A stretch of DNA of 64,000 nt from the NCBI RefSeq assembly GCF_025175675.1, contig NZ_JANIOA010000005.1:62001-126000 (forward strand), given 5' to 3'. The notes beneath the pieces were generated by a model that saw only the letters and a program-made list of their open reading frames with translations, searched no databases and had not been told where the DNA came from. Position 1 is the first letter of the stretch. Each line of letters opens with the position of its first letter. The DNA is from Sedimenticola hydrogenitrophicus (lineage in GTDB: Bacteria > Pseudomonadota > Gammaproteobacteria > Chromatiales > Chromatiaceae). The position numbers and the translations under genes were made by a program. Shown piece after piece: positions 1-8,485 of this stretch.

Positions 1-1
1 C

Positions 2-211
2 CAGTTGAGCCAGGAGATCCGGGCGCTTAGGGCCCGCGCAAGAATAAGTTCCTGTATTCGGTCGCCCCTGGACCCCGCTGGCGGCGTTACGCTTTTTGGC
101 AAGGGAGCGGCCATTGCCTGCAAAGCGTGCCTTGCCAGCGGGGCCCACGAACGCCCTCGGTACTACGGAATTATTCTTGCGCGGGCCCTTAAAAACGGGA
201 CGTCCGGCTGA
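2..211 (+). CDS. Possible 3' end of an upstream gene (mltB-like?), read through a repeat
   Basis: An open frame enters from the left edge and stops at a TGA that overlaps the rlpA start codon (TGATG). Only about eight residues (QLSQEIRA) precede the palindromic repeat that begins at 27; the rest of the frame is repeat. MltB lytic transglycosylases often end in a similar helix and often precede rlpA, so this could be the mltB tail. That is inference from eight residues and gene order. The one-base overlap with rlpA suggests the frame may really be translated, with the repeat captured as the C-terminus. Alternatively it is chance openness. Confidence 0.3.
   Translation, partial: QLSQEIRALRARARISSCIRSPLDPAGGVTLFGKGAAIACKACLASGAHERPRYYGIILARALKNGTSG
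27..192. repeat. Palindromic repeat family A, copy 1 (166 bp)
   Basis: The ends are inverted copies of one another (TTAGGGCCCGCGCAAGAATA on the left, its complement with TTAA on the right). Inside lies a hairpin core, here on the minus strand, with CCCCGCTGGC/GCCAGCGGGG arms. Copies of the same size lie at 8280 and 31939, and shortened ones at 38750 and 62008. It looks like a non-autonomous MITE-type element. The TA next to the ends would fit a TA-targeting transposase, but none is encoded in the window. Confidence 0.85.
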
Positions 212-1068
212 TGGCCGCCGGCATGCCGGGAAAAGCGCTGTTGCTGGGACTGGCCTGCGCCACGCTGCTGGCGGCCTGTTCAATCCGCCCCTCCCTGCCG
301 CCCGGCTTTCCGGACAGTAGCGACAGCGCACCGGCGCGGCGACTCGATCCCAATGCCATCGCCAATGCCACGCCGCGGGTCGAGCCGGTCAGCCGGCGCG
401 GCAACCCGGCCTCCTATGTAGTGCTCGGCCAGCGCTACCACACCCTGCCGAGCAGCCGCGGCTATGTGGAGCGGGGCATCGCCTCCTGGTACGGCACCAA
501 GTTTCACGGCCGCGCCACCAGCAGCGGCGAACCCTACGACATGTACGCCATGACCGCCGCGCACAAGAGCCTGCCGCTGCCTACCTATGTCCAGGTGACC
601 AATCTGCGCAACGGCCGCACGGCCATCGTCAAGGTGAACGACCGCGGCCCGTTCCATAACAACCGGCTGATCGACCTCTCCTATGCGGCGGCCACCAAAC
701 TGGGCATTCTCGGTGAAGGCACCGGCCTAGTGGAGGTGCGGGCCCTGGATCCCGGCGGCCCGCCCGGACAGGTGCCGGCCGCGCCTCCGCCAGCCCCGCT
801 CAGTCCGCTCATCCAGGCCAGTCATCCGGCGGCCCCCGGGCTGTTCATTCAGGTTGGCGCCTTCAGCAGCCGGCACAACGCCAACCAGCTGAGCCTGCGG
901 CTGGCCGGCTCGCTGGGCGAGAAGGTGCGCATCCAGCAGATCGACAACCGCGGACAGCCACTGTTTCGGGTGCAGATCGGCCCCCTGGCCGATGTGGAAC
1001 AGGTGGACCACTTGAGCGCCAGCCTGCCCCGGCTGGGCATTGTCGATACGCAGGTGATAATCGACTGA
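211..1068 (+). CDS. rlpA: RlpA septal ring lytic transglycosylase (lipoprotein)
   Basis: Outer-membrane lipoprotein that cleaves glycan strands lacking stem peptides, mainly at the division septum. A signal peptide ends in the lipobox LLAAC with Cys23 as the lipidated residue. The double-psi beta-barrel catalytic domain spans about residues 88-176, with the expected acidic residues E107 (SSGEPYD) and D144 (KVNDRGPF). A proline-rich linker leads to a SPOR domain at about 211-285, which binds denuded septal peptidoglycan. At 285 aa the length is normal. The start overlaps the stop of the preceding frame; an in-frame ATG four codons later would also leave an intact signal peptide. Confidence 0.95.
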   Translation: MAAGMPGKALLLGLACATLLAACSIRPSLPPGFPDSSDSAPARRLDPNAIANATPRVEPVSRRGNPASYVVLGQRYHTLPSSRGYVERGIASWYGTKFHGRATSSGEPYDMYAMTAAHKSLPLPTYVQVTNLRNGRTAIVKVNDRGPFHNNRLIDLSYAAATKLGILGEGTGLVEVRALDPGGPPGQVPAAPPPAPLSPLIQASHPAAPGLFIQVGAFSSRHNANQLSLRLAGSLGEKVRIQQIDNRGQPLFRVQIGPLADVEQVDHLSASLPRLGIVDTQVIID

Positions 1069-1185
1069 AATCCGCCGCCCTGGCGTGAGGGAGACGCCGA
1101 AACCCGGCCAGCAGCCCGAAGTGTGTACGGCCACCGCGATTTTGATCGCGCATTCGCGTTAGAATAAGCCAACATTCCTCGATTC

Positions 1186-1317
1186 AACCGCGAAGAGCGC
1201 AAAGTACACAAAGAGATACAACGGCTTGTTCACAGCTACGGCCCAACCCGGAAGGTGAAGTACCGGGAAAGTGCAAGCCAATGTTTTCCTTCGTGTTCTT
1301 TGCGGCCTTGGCGGTTA
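1186..1317. repeat. Inverted repeat of the ACCGC.AAG..GCAAAG type
   Basis: The left end reads ACCGCGAAGAGCGCAAAG and the right end is the inverse of ACCGCCAAGGCCGCAAAG, around about 70 bp of unrelated sequence. It lies in the 508-bp gap between rlpA and dacA. Related ends occur at 4549-4691 and 6598-6760. No gene is visible in the gap. Confidence 0.7.
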
Positions 1318-1437
1318 CAATGGTTTTTTTATGATAAACCGGCATCCAACAGAACCCGACCTGTTGTAAGCTGTCTCTAGTAGTCTTCCAGCTTAAATAT
1401 TGCCGGAAATATTGCCGGGTAAAGCTGTTTCTGTTTC

Positions 1438-1507
1438 GTAGGGTGGATAAGCCGGTAGGCGCATCCACCATTGCCGCGGTGGATGCGCTGTCGCTTATCC
1501 ACCCTAC
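1438..1507. repeat. Palindrome GTAGGGTGGATAAGC / GCTTATCCACCCTAC
   Basis: A near-perfect 70-bp inverted repeat with a second nested pair (GCGCATCCACC / GGTGGATGCGC). It ends 69 bp before the dacA start codon, so the dacA promoter must lie inside it, in the 69 bp after it, or upstream of it. Palindromes with these ends are frequent in environmental proteobacteria. A short tandem pair (AATATTGCCGG, near 1397 and 1408) lies just before it. Confidence 0.75.
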
Positions 1508-1576
1508 AAAAGTACTTTGATCAAATTTAAAGTAGCGCCAGCTGCTTCAGGTTCAAGTAACTGACCAAGGAATACC

Positions 1577-2731
1577 ATGTTTGCACGCACCACCAGCACC
1601 GCCCTCCCCGCCCTGTTTAGCCTGCTTTTGCTGACCCTGTTCACGCTGTCCGCCACTGCCGCCCCCGTGCCGGCCCCACCCAGTGTCGCCGCCACCGGCC
1701 ACCTGCTGATCGACTTCGACAGCGGCCATGTGCTGGCCGAGAACAATGCCGAACAGCGCCTGGAGCCCGCCAGCCTGACCAAGATCATGACCGCCTATGT
1801 GGTCATGAAAGAGATCCAGGCGGGTCAGGTGACCCTGCAGGACCAGGTGCTGGTAAGCAAAAAGGCCTGGCGTACCCCCGGTTCGCGGATGTTCATCGAG
1901 GTGGGGGAAAAGATCGCCCTTGAGGTGCTGCTCAAGGGCATGATCATCCAGTCCGGCAACGACGCCAGCGTCGCCCTGGCCGAGCATGTGGCCGGCAGCG
2001 AGGAGACCTTCGCCAACCTGATGAACGACCACGCCAAGCGCCTGGGGATGGCGAACACCCACTTCGTCAACAGCACCGGACTGCCGCACGCGGAGCACTA
2101 CACCACGCCGCGGGATATCGCCCGGGTGACCCGCGCCACCATCCGCGAGTTTCCGGATATCTACCAGTGGTATGCCACCAAGGAGTTCACCTTCAACAGC
2201 ATCAGGCAGCACAACCGCAACAAGCTGTTGTGGCGCGACGACGCGGTGGACGGGGTGAAGACCGGTCACACCGAGGCCGCCGGCTACTGCCTGGTGGCCT
2301 CGGCCAAAAAGGACGGCATGCGCCTCATCGCGGTGGTGATGGGCACCCGCAGCGAGGAGGCCCGCGCCAGCGAGAGCCTGTCCCTGCTCAACTACGGCTT
2401 CCGCTTCTTCGAGACCCACCGACTCTACGGTGCCGGCGAGAAGCTGACCGACACGCGGGTCTGGAAAGGCAGCCAGGAGCGGCTGCGCCTGGGGCTGGCC
2501 CGGGATCTCTACATCACCATTCCCCGGGGACAATACCCGAACCTGAACGCCGGCATGCGCATCGATCCGCAGATCATGGCCCCGGTGACCTCCGGACAAC
2601 CGCTTGGCACGGTGAGCGTCTCCCTGGACGGGGAGAGCATCGTCGAGACCGAGCTGGTGGCGCTGGATTCAATCGTCGAAGGGGGACTGGTGCAGATCGC
2701 CAAGGATACCGTCCTGTTATGGCTGGAGTAA
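1577..2731 (+). CDS. dacA: D-alanyl-D-alanine carboxypeptidase (PBP5/6 type)
   Basis: Penicillin-binding protein that removes the terminal D-alanine from peptidoglycan stem peptides in the periplasm. A signal peptide of about 29 residues is followed by a complete class A carboxypeptidase domain: SLTK with nucleophile Ser66 and Lys69, SGN at 126-128 and KTG at 228-230. After about residue 285 comes the beta-rich PBP5 C-terminal domain, and the last residues (VLLWLE) can form the usual amphipathic membrane anchor. The 384-aa length is typical. It starts a tightly spaced run with dat, ybeD and lipB, two bases before the next gene. Confidence 0.97.
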   Translation: MFARTTSTALPALFSLLLLTLFTLSATAAPVPAPPSVAATGHLLIDFDSGHVLAENNAEQRLEPASLTKIMTAYVVMKEIQAGQVTLQDQVLVSKKAWRTPGSRMFIEVGEKIALEVLLKGMIIQSGNDASVALAEHVAGSEETFANLMNDHAKRLGMANTHFVNSTGLPHAEHYTTPRDIARVTRATIREFPDIYQWYATKEFTFNSIRQHNRNKLLWRDDAVDGVKTGHTEAAGYCLVASAKKDGMRLIAVVMGTRSEEARASESLSLLNYGFRFFETHRLYGAGEKLTDTRVWKGSQERLRLGLARDLYITIPRGQYPNLNAGMRIDPQIMAPVTSGQPLGTVSVSLDGESIVETELVALDSIVEGGLVQIAKDTVLLWLE

Positions 2732-2733
2732 CG

Positions 2734-3612
2734 ATGCAGGCGCGGCCAGCGGAAATCTATCTCAATGGCCGCTTTCTGCCGCCCGAGGAGGGTCAGGTCT
2801 CGGTCATGGACCGGGGCTTCCTGTTCGGCGACGGGGTCTACGAAGTGATCCCCTGTTACGGCGGCCGACTGTTCCGGCTGGAGGAGCACCTGCGCCGGCT
2901 GGACAACAGCCTGCACGCCATCCGCATGCACAATCCCCTGGAGCGGGGCGAGTGGCAAGCCATCCTGGAACGCCTCATCGGCCAGCTGCCGGGGGCAGAC
3001 CAGTCGATCTACCTGCAGGTCACGCGCGGCTCCAGCGGCCAGCGCGACCACGCCATTCCCGACGGCATCGCGCCGACTGTCTTCGTCATGACCCAGCCGG
3101 CGCTCTACCCGGACCCCACTACCCTGGCGACGGGCATCAAGGCCATCACCCTGGCCGACAACCGCTGGCTGCGCTGCGACATCAAGGCGATTACCCTGCT
3201 GGCCAATGTGTTGCTGCGCAGCGAGGCGCTGGACCAGGGGGCGGGCGAGGCGATCCTGATCCGCGACGGCCAGGCCACCGAGGGGGCCGCCAGTAACCTG
3301 TTCATCGTCCAGGCGGGGGAACTCATCACGCCACCGAAGAGCGACCGGCTGCTGCCCGGGATCACCCGCGACCTGGTGTTGGAGCTGGCGCACCAACACG
3401 GATTGCCCTGTCGTGAACAGGAGATCAGCGAGGCGATGCTCGACAGCGCCGACGAGATCTGGGTCACCAGCTCCACCAAGGAGGTGACGCCGGTGGTGGA
3501 ACTGAACGGCCACCCGGTTGGAAACGGCACACCCGGCCCCATCTACACCCGCATGGCCGCCTGCTACGGCGAATACAAGGCCCTGCTCCAGGCGGGCCGG
3601 ATACCATCCTAG
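2734..3612 (+). CDS. dat: D-amino acid aminotransferase (class IV PLP enzyme)
   Basis: Pyridoxal-phosphate aminotransferase of fold type IV, probably interconverting D-alanine and D-glutamate with 2-oxo acids. Family marks are the N-terminal MDRGFLFGDGVYEV block (residues 25-38), the presumed PLP lysine K151 in CDIKAITLL, the E-GAASNLF segment that grips the cofactor phosphate, and a C-terminal SSTKEVTPV block. It begins two bases after dacA, and the GGAG at the end of dacA serves as ribosome binding site six bases before this ATG. The location after a D-Ala carboxypeptidase favours a D-amino-acid substrate over a branched-chain one, but the sequence alone does not prove it. Confidence 0.9.
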   Translation: MQARPAEIYLNGRFLPPEEGQVSVMDRGFLFGDGVYEVIPCYGGRLFRLEEHLRRLDNSLHAIRMHNPLERGEWQAILERLIGQLPGADQSIYLQVTRGSSGQRDHAIPDGIAPTVFVMTQPALYPDPTTLATGIKAITLADNRWLRCDIKAITLLANVLLRSEALDQGAGEAILIRDGQATEGAASNLFIVQAGELITPPKSDRLLPGITRDLVLELAHQHGLPCREQEISEAMLDSADEIWVTSSTKEVTPVVELNGHPVGNGTPGPIYTRMAACYGEYKALLQAGRIPS

Positions 3613-3625
3613 GTGCTCCGTCAAC

Positions 3626-3898
3626 ATGAACGAACAGAAAGAGACCCTGCTGGAGTTCCCCTGCGAATTCGCCGTCAAGGCGATGGGGCTCGCCAGCCAC
3701 CCGGACTTCGAGGCACTGGTGATGGAGATCGTCTCGCTGCATGTGCCCAACCTGCCGCACCAGTCCAGCCGCAGCCGCGCCAGCAAGAACGGCAAGTACC
3801 TGTCGGTGACCGTCACCTTCCAGGCCACCAGCAAGGCGCAGCTGGACGCCATCTATTACGCGCTCACCGCCCACCGGGACGTGGTAATGAGCCTATGA
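3626..3898 (+). CDS. ybeD: YbeD-like DUF493 protein
   Basis: A 90-aa single-domain protein of the YbeD/DUF493 family, an ACT-like alpha/beta fold whose biochemical role is not established. It resembles family members along its full length (LLEFPCEF start, KAMG segment, [15 protein letters not shown] region). It lies between the D-amino-acid transaminase and lipB; ybeD-lipB-lipA is a standard gammaproteobacterial order. Its stop codon overlaps the lipB start (ATGA), implying coupled translation. A link to lipoate synthesis rests on neighbourhood only. Confidence 0.93.
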   Translation: MNEQKETLLEFPCEFAVKAMGLASHPDFEALVMEIVSLHVPNLPHQSSRSRASKNGKYLSVTVTFQATSKAQLDAIYYALTAHRDVVMSL

Positions 3899-4545
3899 CG
3901 GCCGACCTCCCCACCCGGCCGCCGCTGATCCGGGAGCTTGGCCGCCAGCCCTACGAAACGGTGTGGCGGGAGATGCAACGCTTTACCGCCGAACGGGATG
4001 ACACAACCCGCGACGAGATCTGGCTGGTGGAGCATCCACCGGTATTCACCCTGGGCCAGGCCGGCAGACCGGAACACCTGCTCGCCCCCGGCGATATCCC
4101 CGTCATCCGCACCGATCGCGGTGGCCAGGTCACCTATCACGGGCCGGGACAGCTGGTGGCCTACCTGCTGCTCAACCTGCGGCGTCACCGCCTGGGGGTG
4201 CGCCAGCTGGTCACCCTGATCGAGCAGAGCATTGTCGACCTGTTGCGGGACTACGGCATCGCCGCCTACCCCCGCGCGGACGCCCCCGGGGTCTATGTCG
4301 ACGCCCGCAAGATCGCGGCCCTCGGGCTCCGGGTCCGCCACGGCTGCAGCTTTCACGGGCTGAGCCTGAATGTGGACATGGACCTGGAGCCGTTCAGCCG
4401 CATCAACCCCTGCGGCTTTGCCGACCTGCGGGTCACCCAGATGGCGGACCTGACACAATCGACGAAACTGTCATCGGTTGGCGAAGCGCTGACCCGGCAC
4501 CTGTTACAACGGCTCGGCTATAATCTTGACTCGATCATTCCATAA
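3895..4545 (+). CDS. lipB: Octanoyl-[ACP]:protein N-octanoyltransferase
   Basis: Transfers octanoate from acyl carrier protein to the lipoyl domains of 2-oxoacid dehydrogenases and GcvH, the first step of lipoate assembly. The [14 protein letters not shown] motif (75-88) is intact, as are the catalytic Lys139 (DARKIAALG) and Cys173 (INPCGF), matching K135/C169 of the E. coli enzyme. Length 216 aa. The ATG overlaps the ybeD stop by four bases. lipA follows after 191 bp that hold an inverted repeat, so the two may have separate messages. Confidence 0.97.
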   Translation: MTADLPTRPPLIRELGRQPYETVWREMQRFTAERDDTTRDEIWLVEHPPVFTLGQAGRPEHLLAPGDIPVIRTDRGGQVTYHGPGQLVAYLLLNLRRHRLGVRQLVTLIEQSIVDLLRDYGIAAYPRADAPGVYVDARKIAALGLRVRHGCSFHGLSLNVDMDLEPFSRINPCGFADLRVTQMADLTQSTKLSSVGEALTRHLLQRLGYNLDSIIP

Positions 4546-4548
4546 ACC

Positions 4549-4691
4549 TCTCGCAAAGACGCTAAGAACGCCAAGAAAACAAGGATATATACTTGTGCAT
4601 ACATCACAGAATGGCCTGGAAAATGCGATTGCCCCCCATCCCTTCAAAAATCCTGTTTTTTTACCTTTACGCGCTCTGCCTCTTTGCGAGA
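4549..4691. repeat. Inverted repeat CTCTCGCAAAGACGC between lipB and lipA
   Basis: The left end CTCTCGCAAAGACGCTAAG begins three bases after the lipB stop, and the right end (GCCTCTTTGCGAGA) is its inverse. The interior (about 110 bp) is AT-rich compared with the surroundings. It fills nearly the whole lipB-lipA gap and shares its ends with 6598-6760. Confidence 0.75.
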
Positions 4692-4736
4692 ATAATATTG
4701 GTGCACTGACAACGGCCACAGGCGACAATCCATCCC

Positions 4737-5723
4737 ATGAGTAAAGTCGAAGACCACAACGCCCCGTCACGGGCCACCCCCGAGACCCACCAGCGCGGCG
4801 GCGAGAAGCTGGCGAGGATCCCGATCAAGGTCGAGCCGACCCGGGTAATGCCGCGCAAGCCGGACTGGATCCGGGTCAAGCTGCCCAGTGGTGAGCGGGT
4901 CAACGAGATCAAGCAGATCCTGCGCCAGAGCAAGCTCAGCTCGGTATGCGAGGAGGCGGCCTGCCCCAATCTCGGCGAGTGCTTCAGCCACGGCACCGCC
5001 ACCTTCATGATCATGGGGGATATCTGCACCCGCCGCTGCCCGTTCTGCGACGTGGCCCACGGCAAACCACTGCCGCTCGATGCCAACGAGCCGGCGGAGC
5101 TGGCCGAGGCGGTGAAAGCGATGCGGCTGCGCTACGTAGTGGTCACCTCGGTGGACCGGGACGACCTGCGCGACGGTGGCGCCGGCCACTTCGTCGACTG
5201 CATCACGGCGCTGCGCGAGCACAATCCGGAGACCCGCATCGAGATCCTGGTGCCCGATTTCCGCGGCCGCATCGAGGTGGCGCTGGCGGCGTTTGCCGAG
5301 ACCCGGCCGGATGTCTTCAACCACAACCTGGAGACCGCCCCCCGGCTCTACCGGCAGGCCCGCCCCGGGGCCGATTACCAGGGATCGCTGGAGTTGCTCT
5401 CCCGTTTCAAGCAGCGCCACCCCGAAGTGCAGACCAAATCGGGTCTGATGCTGGGGCTGGGCGAGACGCACGAGGAGGTGCTGGCGGTGATGCGCGACCT
5501 GCGCGACCACCAGGTCAATATGCTGACCCTCGGCCAGTACCTGCAACCGAGCCGGGAGCACCTGCCGGTAGACCGCTTCGTCACCCCGCGGGAATTCGAT
5601 CAACTACGCCAGGAGGGCGAGGCGATGGGTTTCTCCAACGTGGCGAGCGGGCCGCTGGTGCGCTCCTCCTACCATGCCGACCTGCAGGCCAACCCGCTGC
5701 TTGACCGCGACGCGGGGAATTAG
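4737..5723 (+). CDS. lipA: Lipoyl synthase (radical SAM)
   Basis: Inserts two sulfur atoms at C6 and C8 of protein-bound octanoate. Both iron-sulfur cluster motifs are present: the LipA-specific auxiliary cluster C-x4-C-x5-C ([12 protein letters not shown]) near residue 70, and the radical-SAM C-x3-C-x2-C (CTRRCPFC) near residue 100. The C-terminal RSSYHA block contains the conserved serine that ligates the auxiliary cluster. Length 328 aa. The stop is followed directly by the ElyC-like gene, so those two are probably cotranscribed. Confidence 0.98.
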   Translation: MSKVEDHNAPSRATPETHQRGGEKLARIPIKVEPTRVMPRKPDWIRVKLPSGERVNEIKQILRQSKLSSVCEEAACPNLGECFSHGTATFMIMGDICTRRCPFCDVAHGKPLPLDANEPAELAEAVKAMRLRYVVVTSVDRDDLRDGGAGHFVDCITALREHNPETRIEILVPDFRGRIEVALAAFAETRPDVFNHNLETAPRLYRQARPGADYQGSLELLSRFKQRHPEVQTKSGLMLGLGETHEEVLAVMRDLRDHQVNMLTLGQYLQPSREHLPVDRFVTPREFDQLRQEGEAMGFSNVASGPLVRSSYHADLQANPLLDRDAGN

Positions 5724-5726
5724 GTG

Positions 5727-6485
5727 ATGTCCCAGGAGATCGTCTGGACCCTGAAAGACCTGATCCTGCCACCCGGCGTCCTGGTGCTCCTCGGCCTGAT
5801 CGGCCTGCTGATGGTCCGGCGACTGCTCGGCAAGCTGCTGCTGTTGTGCAGCGTGACGGCGCTCTATCTGCTCTCGACCCCCTTCTTCTCCAGCGAGCTG
5901 ATGGCCGGCCTGGAATCCCTGCCCGCGCTGACCGAGGCGCAGATCGACAGCTCCGACGCCCAGGCCATCGTGGTGCTGGGGGCGGGTCGTCGCGACGCGG
6001 CGGCGGAGTTCGGCAAGCGGGACACCGTCAACACCCTGCATCTGGAACGGCTGCGCTACGCCGCCTGGCTGTCGCGCAAGAGCGGCCTGCCCCTGATCAC
6101 CAGCGGCGGCAAACCACGCAGCCGCGGCCCCAGTGAGGCGGACCTGGCCCGTGACGTACTGGAGCAAGAGTTCGGCGTGCGTGTGCTGGCGATCGAAGGG
6201 GAGAGCCGCACTACCCGGGAACAGGCATATGCCCTGAAGCCGCTGCTGGAGCAGCGCGGCATCCGCAAGATCATGCTGGTGACCCACGCCTGGCACATGC
6301 TGCGCGCCCTGGATGTATTCGAGGCCGCCGGGATCGCGGTACAACCGGCGCCCACCGGTTTCGCCCACATCCCGGGCACCCAACCGAGCTACCACGACTG
6401 GCTGCCGAACGCGGGGGCGCTGCTGGACAGCTACTACGCCCTGCACGAGCAGCTCGGGCGCTGGTGGTATCGGCTGCTCGCTTGA
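5727..6485 (+). CDS. ElyC/YdcF-family DUF218 membrane protein
   Basis: A 252-aa inner-membrane protein with two N-terminal membrane segments (about residues 14-31 and 36-53) and a DUF218 domain: AIVVLGAGRR near 79, ITSGG near 124, E-SRTTREQA near 159 and LVTHAWHM near 191. This is the architecture of ElyC, which in E. coli affects peptidoglycan assembly through undecaprenyl phosphate. The start chosen is the ATG three bases after a GTG that abuts the lipA stop. The molecular reaction is unknown; assignment as the elyC orthologue is likely but not certain because DUF218 has several paralogues. Confidence 0.88.
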   Translation: MSQEIVWTLKDLILPPGVLVLLGLIGLLMVRRLLGKLLLLCSVTALYLLSTPFFSSELMAGLESLPALTEAQIDSSDAQAIVVLGAGRRDAAAEFGKRDTVNTLHLERLRYAAWLSRKSGLPLITSGGKPRSRGPSEADLARDVLEQEFGVRVLAIEGESRTTREQAYALKPLLEQRGIRKIMLVTHAWHMLRALDVFEAAGIAVQPAPTGFAHIPGTQPSYHDWLPNAGALLDSYYALHEQLGRWWYRLLA

Positions 6486-6597
6486 GCGGGTCCATGCCCG
6501 GTGCCGCCGGCACAACAGATCAGTCTTGATTCCGACAAATGAAGGGACTTTTCGTACCCACGACGCCTTCCCGGTCCTGGATCGGTAAAACATCATT

Positions 6598-6760
6598 ACT
6601 CTCGTCAAGACGCCAAGAAAAAACCATACCTTGCTTTTAGCACCTGATTCATCGACGCAGTCATAGGGCGGGCCATGCCCGCCGCCACATCGGCGCAAAC
6701 ATCCACGGCGCCCACGGGGCGCCCTATAATCTTTGCGTTCTTGGCGTCTTGGCGAGAGTC
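6598..6760. repeat. Inverted repeat ACTCTCG(T/C)CAAGACGCCAAGAA
   Basis: Long inverted ends (ACTCTCGTCAAGACGCCAAG on the left; its inverse with an extra GCAAAG on the right) bound about 120 bp, including a segment that reads like a cryptic GC-rich insert (GGGCGGGCCATGCCCGCC). It occupies most of the 380-bp gap between the ElyC-like gene and convergent murI. Nothing else is seen in the gap except a GC-rich hairpin near 6820 without a T-run. Confidence 0.75.
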
Positions 6761-6865
6761 CATTTGCCATCTGTCATCCAGAAGCGCTCGGCCCATGCAT
6801 GGGTCAAACCTGACGACTCCCCGGCTGAGCCGGGGGGACTACCCCGAGGATTTATTGACAGGCCC

Positions 6866-7678
6866 TTACTCCACGCCGGCCGGCAGCCGCTCCAGCGGAC
6901 AGCCCGGCCGCCACAACCGGGCCAGTTGCATCCCGGCGGACTTGGGATCGCCGCTTACCCAGAAGTGTTCGCCGCCCGTCCCCGTCCCGCTCCGCAACAA
7001 TCCCAGGGCATCCAGACGGCGCTGCAGCTCCCGGGCGATCGCCGGGCCGGTATCCACGATCTCCACTTCCGGTCCGGCCAGTTCCCGGATCAGGGGCGCC
7101 AGGAAAGGGTAGTGGGTACAGCCGAGCACCAGGGTATCCACCCCCTGTAGCCGCAGGGGCTGGATGATGGACGCCACCAGCTCCCAGGTCTTCTGACTCG
7201 CCAGGGCTCCCGACTCCACCTGTTCCACCCAGCCGTGGCACGGCTGTACGATCACCCGGCGCTGTTGGCCATGGGTCGTGATGAGCCGCTGAAATTTTTC
7301 GCTACCCAGGGTACCCGCGGTAGCCAGGACCCCGACCACACCGCCACGGCTGTGGCGGATGCCCGGTTTCAGCCCGGGCTCGATGCCGATCACCGGCAGC
7401 GCAAACTGCCGGCGCAGCTCCGCCACCGCCACGGCCGTGGCGGTGTTGCAGGCCACCACGATGGCCTTCGCCCCCTGCTCCGTCAGGAACCGGGTGATCG
7501 CCAGGGAGCGGGCGATGACATAGTCCGCGGGCTTGTTGCCGTAGGGGAGATGGCCGTTATCGGCCACGTACAGCAGCGACTCCGCCGGCAACAGCCGGCG
7601 AATCTGCGTCAGTACCGAGAGTCCGCCGATCCCGGAGTCGAAGACACCGATCGGCGCGGCCGCGTCCAGCTCACTCAT
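6866..7678 (-). CDS. murI: Glutamate racemase
   Basis: Makes D-glutamate for peptidoglycan stem peptides. The two-domain racemase fold is marked by FDSGIGGLSV near the start, VACNTA with the first catalytic cysteine near residue 75, and LGCTHYPFL with the second near residue 186. The start was set at MSELDAAAP because longer readings run into fxsA; the start region overlaps the fxsA stop (ATGATGAGTGA on the minus strand). It is transcribed with fxsA. With dat and dacA nearby, the first 8 kb hold three D-amino-acid/cell-wall functions. Confidence 0.96.
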   Translation of the reverse strand: MSELDAAAPIGVFDSGIGGLSVLTQIRRLLPAESLLYVADNGHLPYGNKPADYVIARSLAITRFLTEQGAKAIVVACNTATAVAVAELRRQFALPVIGIEPGLKPGIRHSRGGVVGVLATAGTLGSEKFQRLITTHGQQRRVIVQPCHGWVEQVESGALASQKTWELVASIIQPLRLQGVDTLVLGCTHYPFLAPLIRELAGPEVEIVDTGPAIARELQRRLDALGLLRSGTGTGGEHFWVSGDPKSAGMQLARLWRPGCPLERLPAGVE

Positions 7679-8117
7679 CATCCCGACGGCATTCGCCCTC
7701 GATGACGCGATGCTCCGGGTTGCGCTGTTGCGGATCATTCCCCGGAGCCGGATGCAGGGTGCCGGCGCGCTTCAGGAACCAGACGATCATGGCACGCCGT
7801 ACCGGCGGCACCAGACAGAGGAAACCGAACAGGTCGGTAAAGAAGCCGGGTAGCAGCAGCAGGATGCCGCTGAGCAGCAGCACCACCCCTTCCAGCATCT
7901 CGATCGCCGGCACCTCGCCCCGCTCCATCCCGGCTCTGACCCGCATGGCGGTGGAGAAGCCCTGCAGGCGCACCAGCAGCCCACCCAGCACGGCGGTGAA
8001 GACGGTGAGGAAAATGGTCGGCAGGGCGCCGATCCGGGAACCGACCTCGATCAGGAAATAGAGCTCAACCAGGGGGATACCGACAAACAGCAGTAGGAGC
8101 GCGAGTAATGGATTCAT
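7671..8117 (-). CDS. fxsA: FxsA family membrane protein
   Basis: A 148-aa inner-membrane protein with four hydrophobic segments within about the first 120 residues and a charged, probably cytoplasmic, C-terminal tail. The family signature is clear: PLVELYFLIEVGSRIG near the N-terminus and LLLLPGFFTDLFGF near residue 90. E. coli FxsA (suppressor of F exclusion of T7) has no known biochemical activity. The 3' end overlaps the murI start, suggesting a two-gene transcript. Confidence 0.93.
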   Translation of the reverse strand: MNPLLALLLLFVGIPLVELYFLIEVGSRIGALPTIFLTVFTAVLGGLLVRLQGFSTAMRVRAGMERGEVPAIEMLEGVVLLLSGILLLLPGFFTDLFGFLCLVPPVRRAMIVWFLKRAGTLHPAPGNDPQQRNPEHRVIEGECRRDDE

Positions 8118-8279
8118 GGGGGCAGAGCTTACGCCCCGCCACTGCCCGTTTCAAGACGACTCCGACCAAACCAGGTGGCCCGGATCGCCTGAATCTTTCT
8201 CATGATGCCCCCACCCCTCGCTCTCTTTACCCACGCTTGGTGCAGCGCGCGAAGGCCGACACGCCCGCGCCGGCTCGAC

Positions 8280-8445
8280 TTAGGGCTCGCGCAAGAATAA
8301 TTTCGCAGTACCGAGGTGGTAACTGGGCCACGCTGGCAAGGCACGCTTTGCAGGCAATGGCCGTTCCCTTGGCAAAAAGCGTAACGCTGCCAGCGGGGTC
8401 TAGTTGCGACCGAATACCGAAACTTATTTTTGCGCGAGCCCTTAA
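8280..8445. repeat. Palindromic repeat family A, copy 2 (166 bp)
   Basis: Ends TTAGGGCTCGCGCAAGAATA (left) and the inverse of TTAAGGGCTCGCGC (right). The core is on the plus strand: a GCAAGGC lead, a 7-bp stem ACGCTTT/AAAGCGT around a 26-base loop starting GCAGGCAATGGCC, then AACGC and the outer arm. It occupies about half of the 368-bp gap between fxsA and cutA and ends 40 bp before cutA, so the cutA promoter must lie in it or in those 40 bp. Confidence 0.88.
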
Positions 8446-8485
8446 CATTTTGCGCGCGAACGGGCAATCCTGTATCGTCCGCCAC

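Noticed and set aside
27-192. CRISPR array or tRNA-like structure in the repeats
   Set aside because: Copies are dispersed singly over 62 kb, not in tandem with spacers, and the fold is one long hairpin, not a cloverleaf.
2167-2733. Upstream in-frame extension of the D-amino acid aminotransferase
   Set aside because: It reads through dacA in another frame, with Arg/Gly/Gln-rich composition. The ATG at 2734 has a ribosome binding site and gives the family N-terminus.
8108-8485. N-terminal extension of CutA through repeat copy 2
   Set aside because: CutA proteins begin close to the ATG at 8486; the extension is repeat-derived and would add 126 foreign residues.
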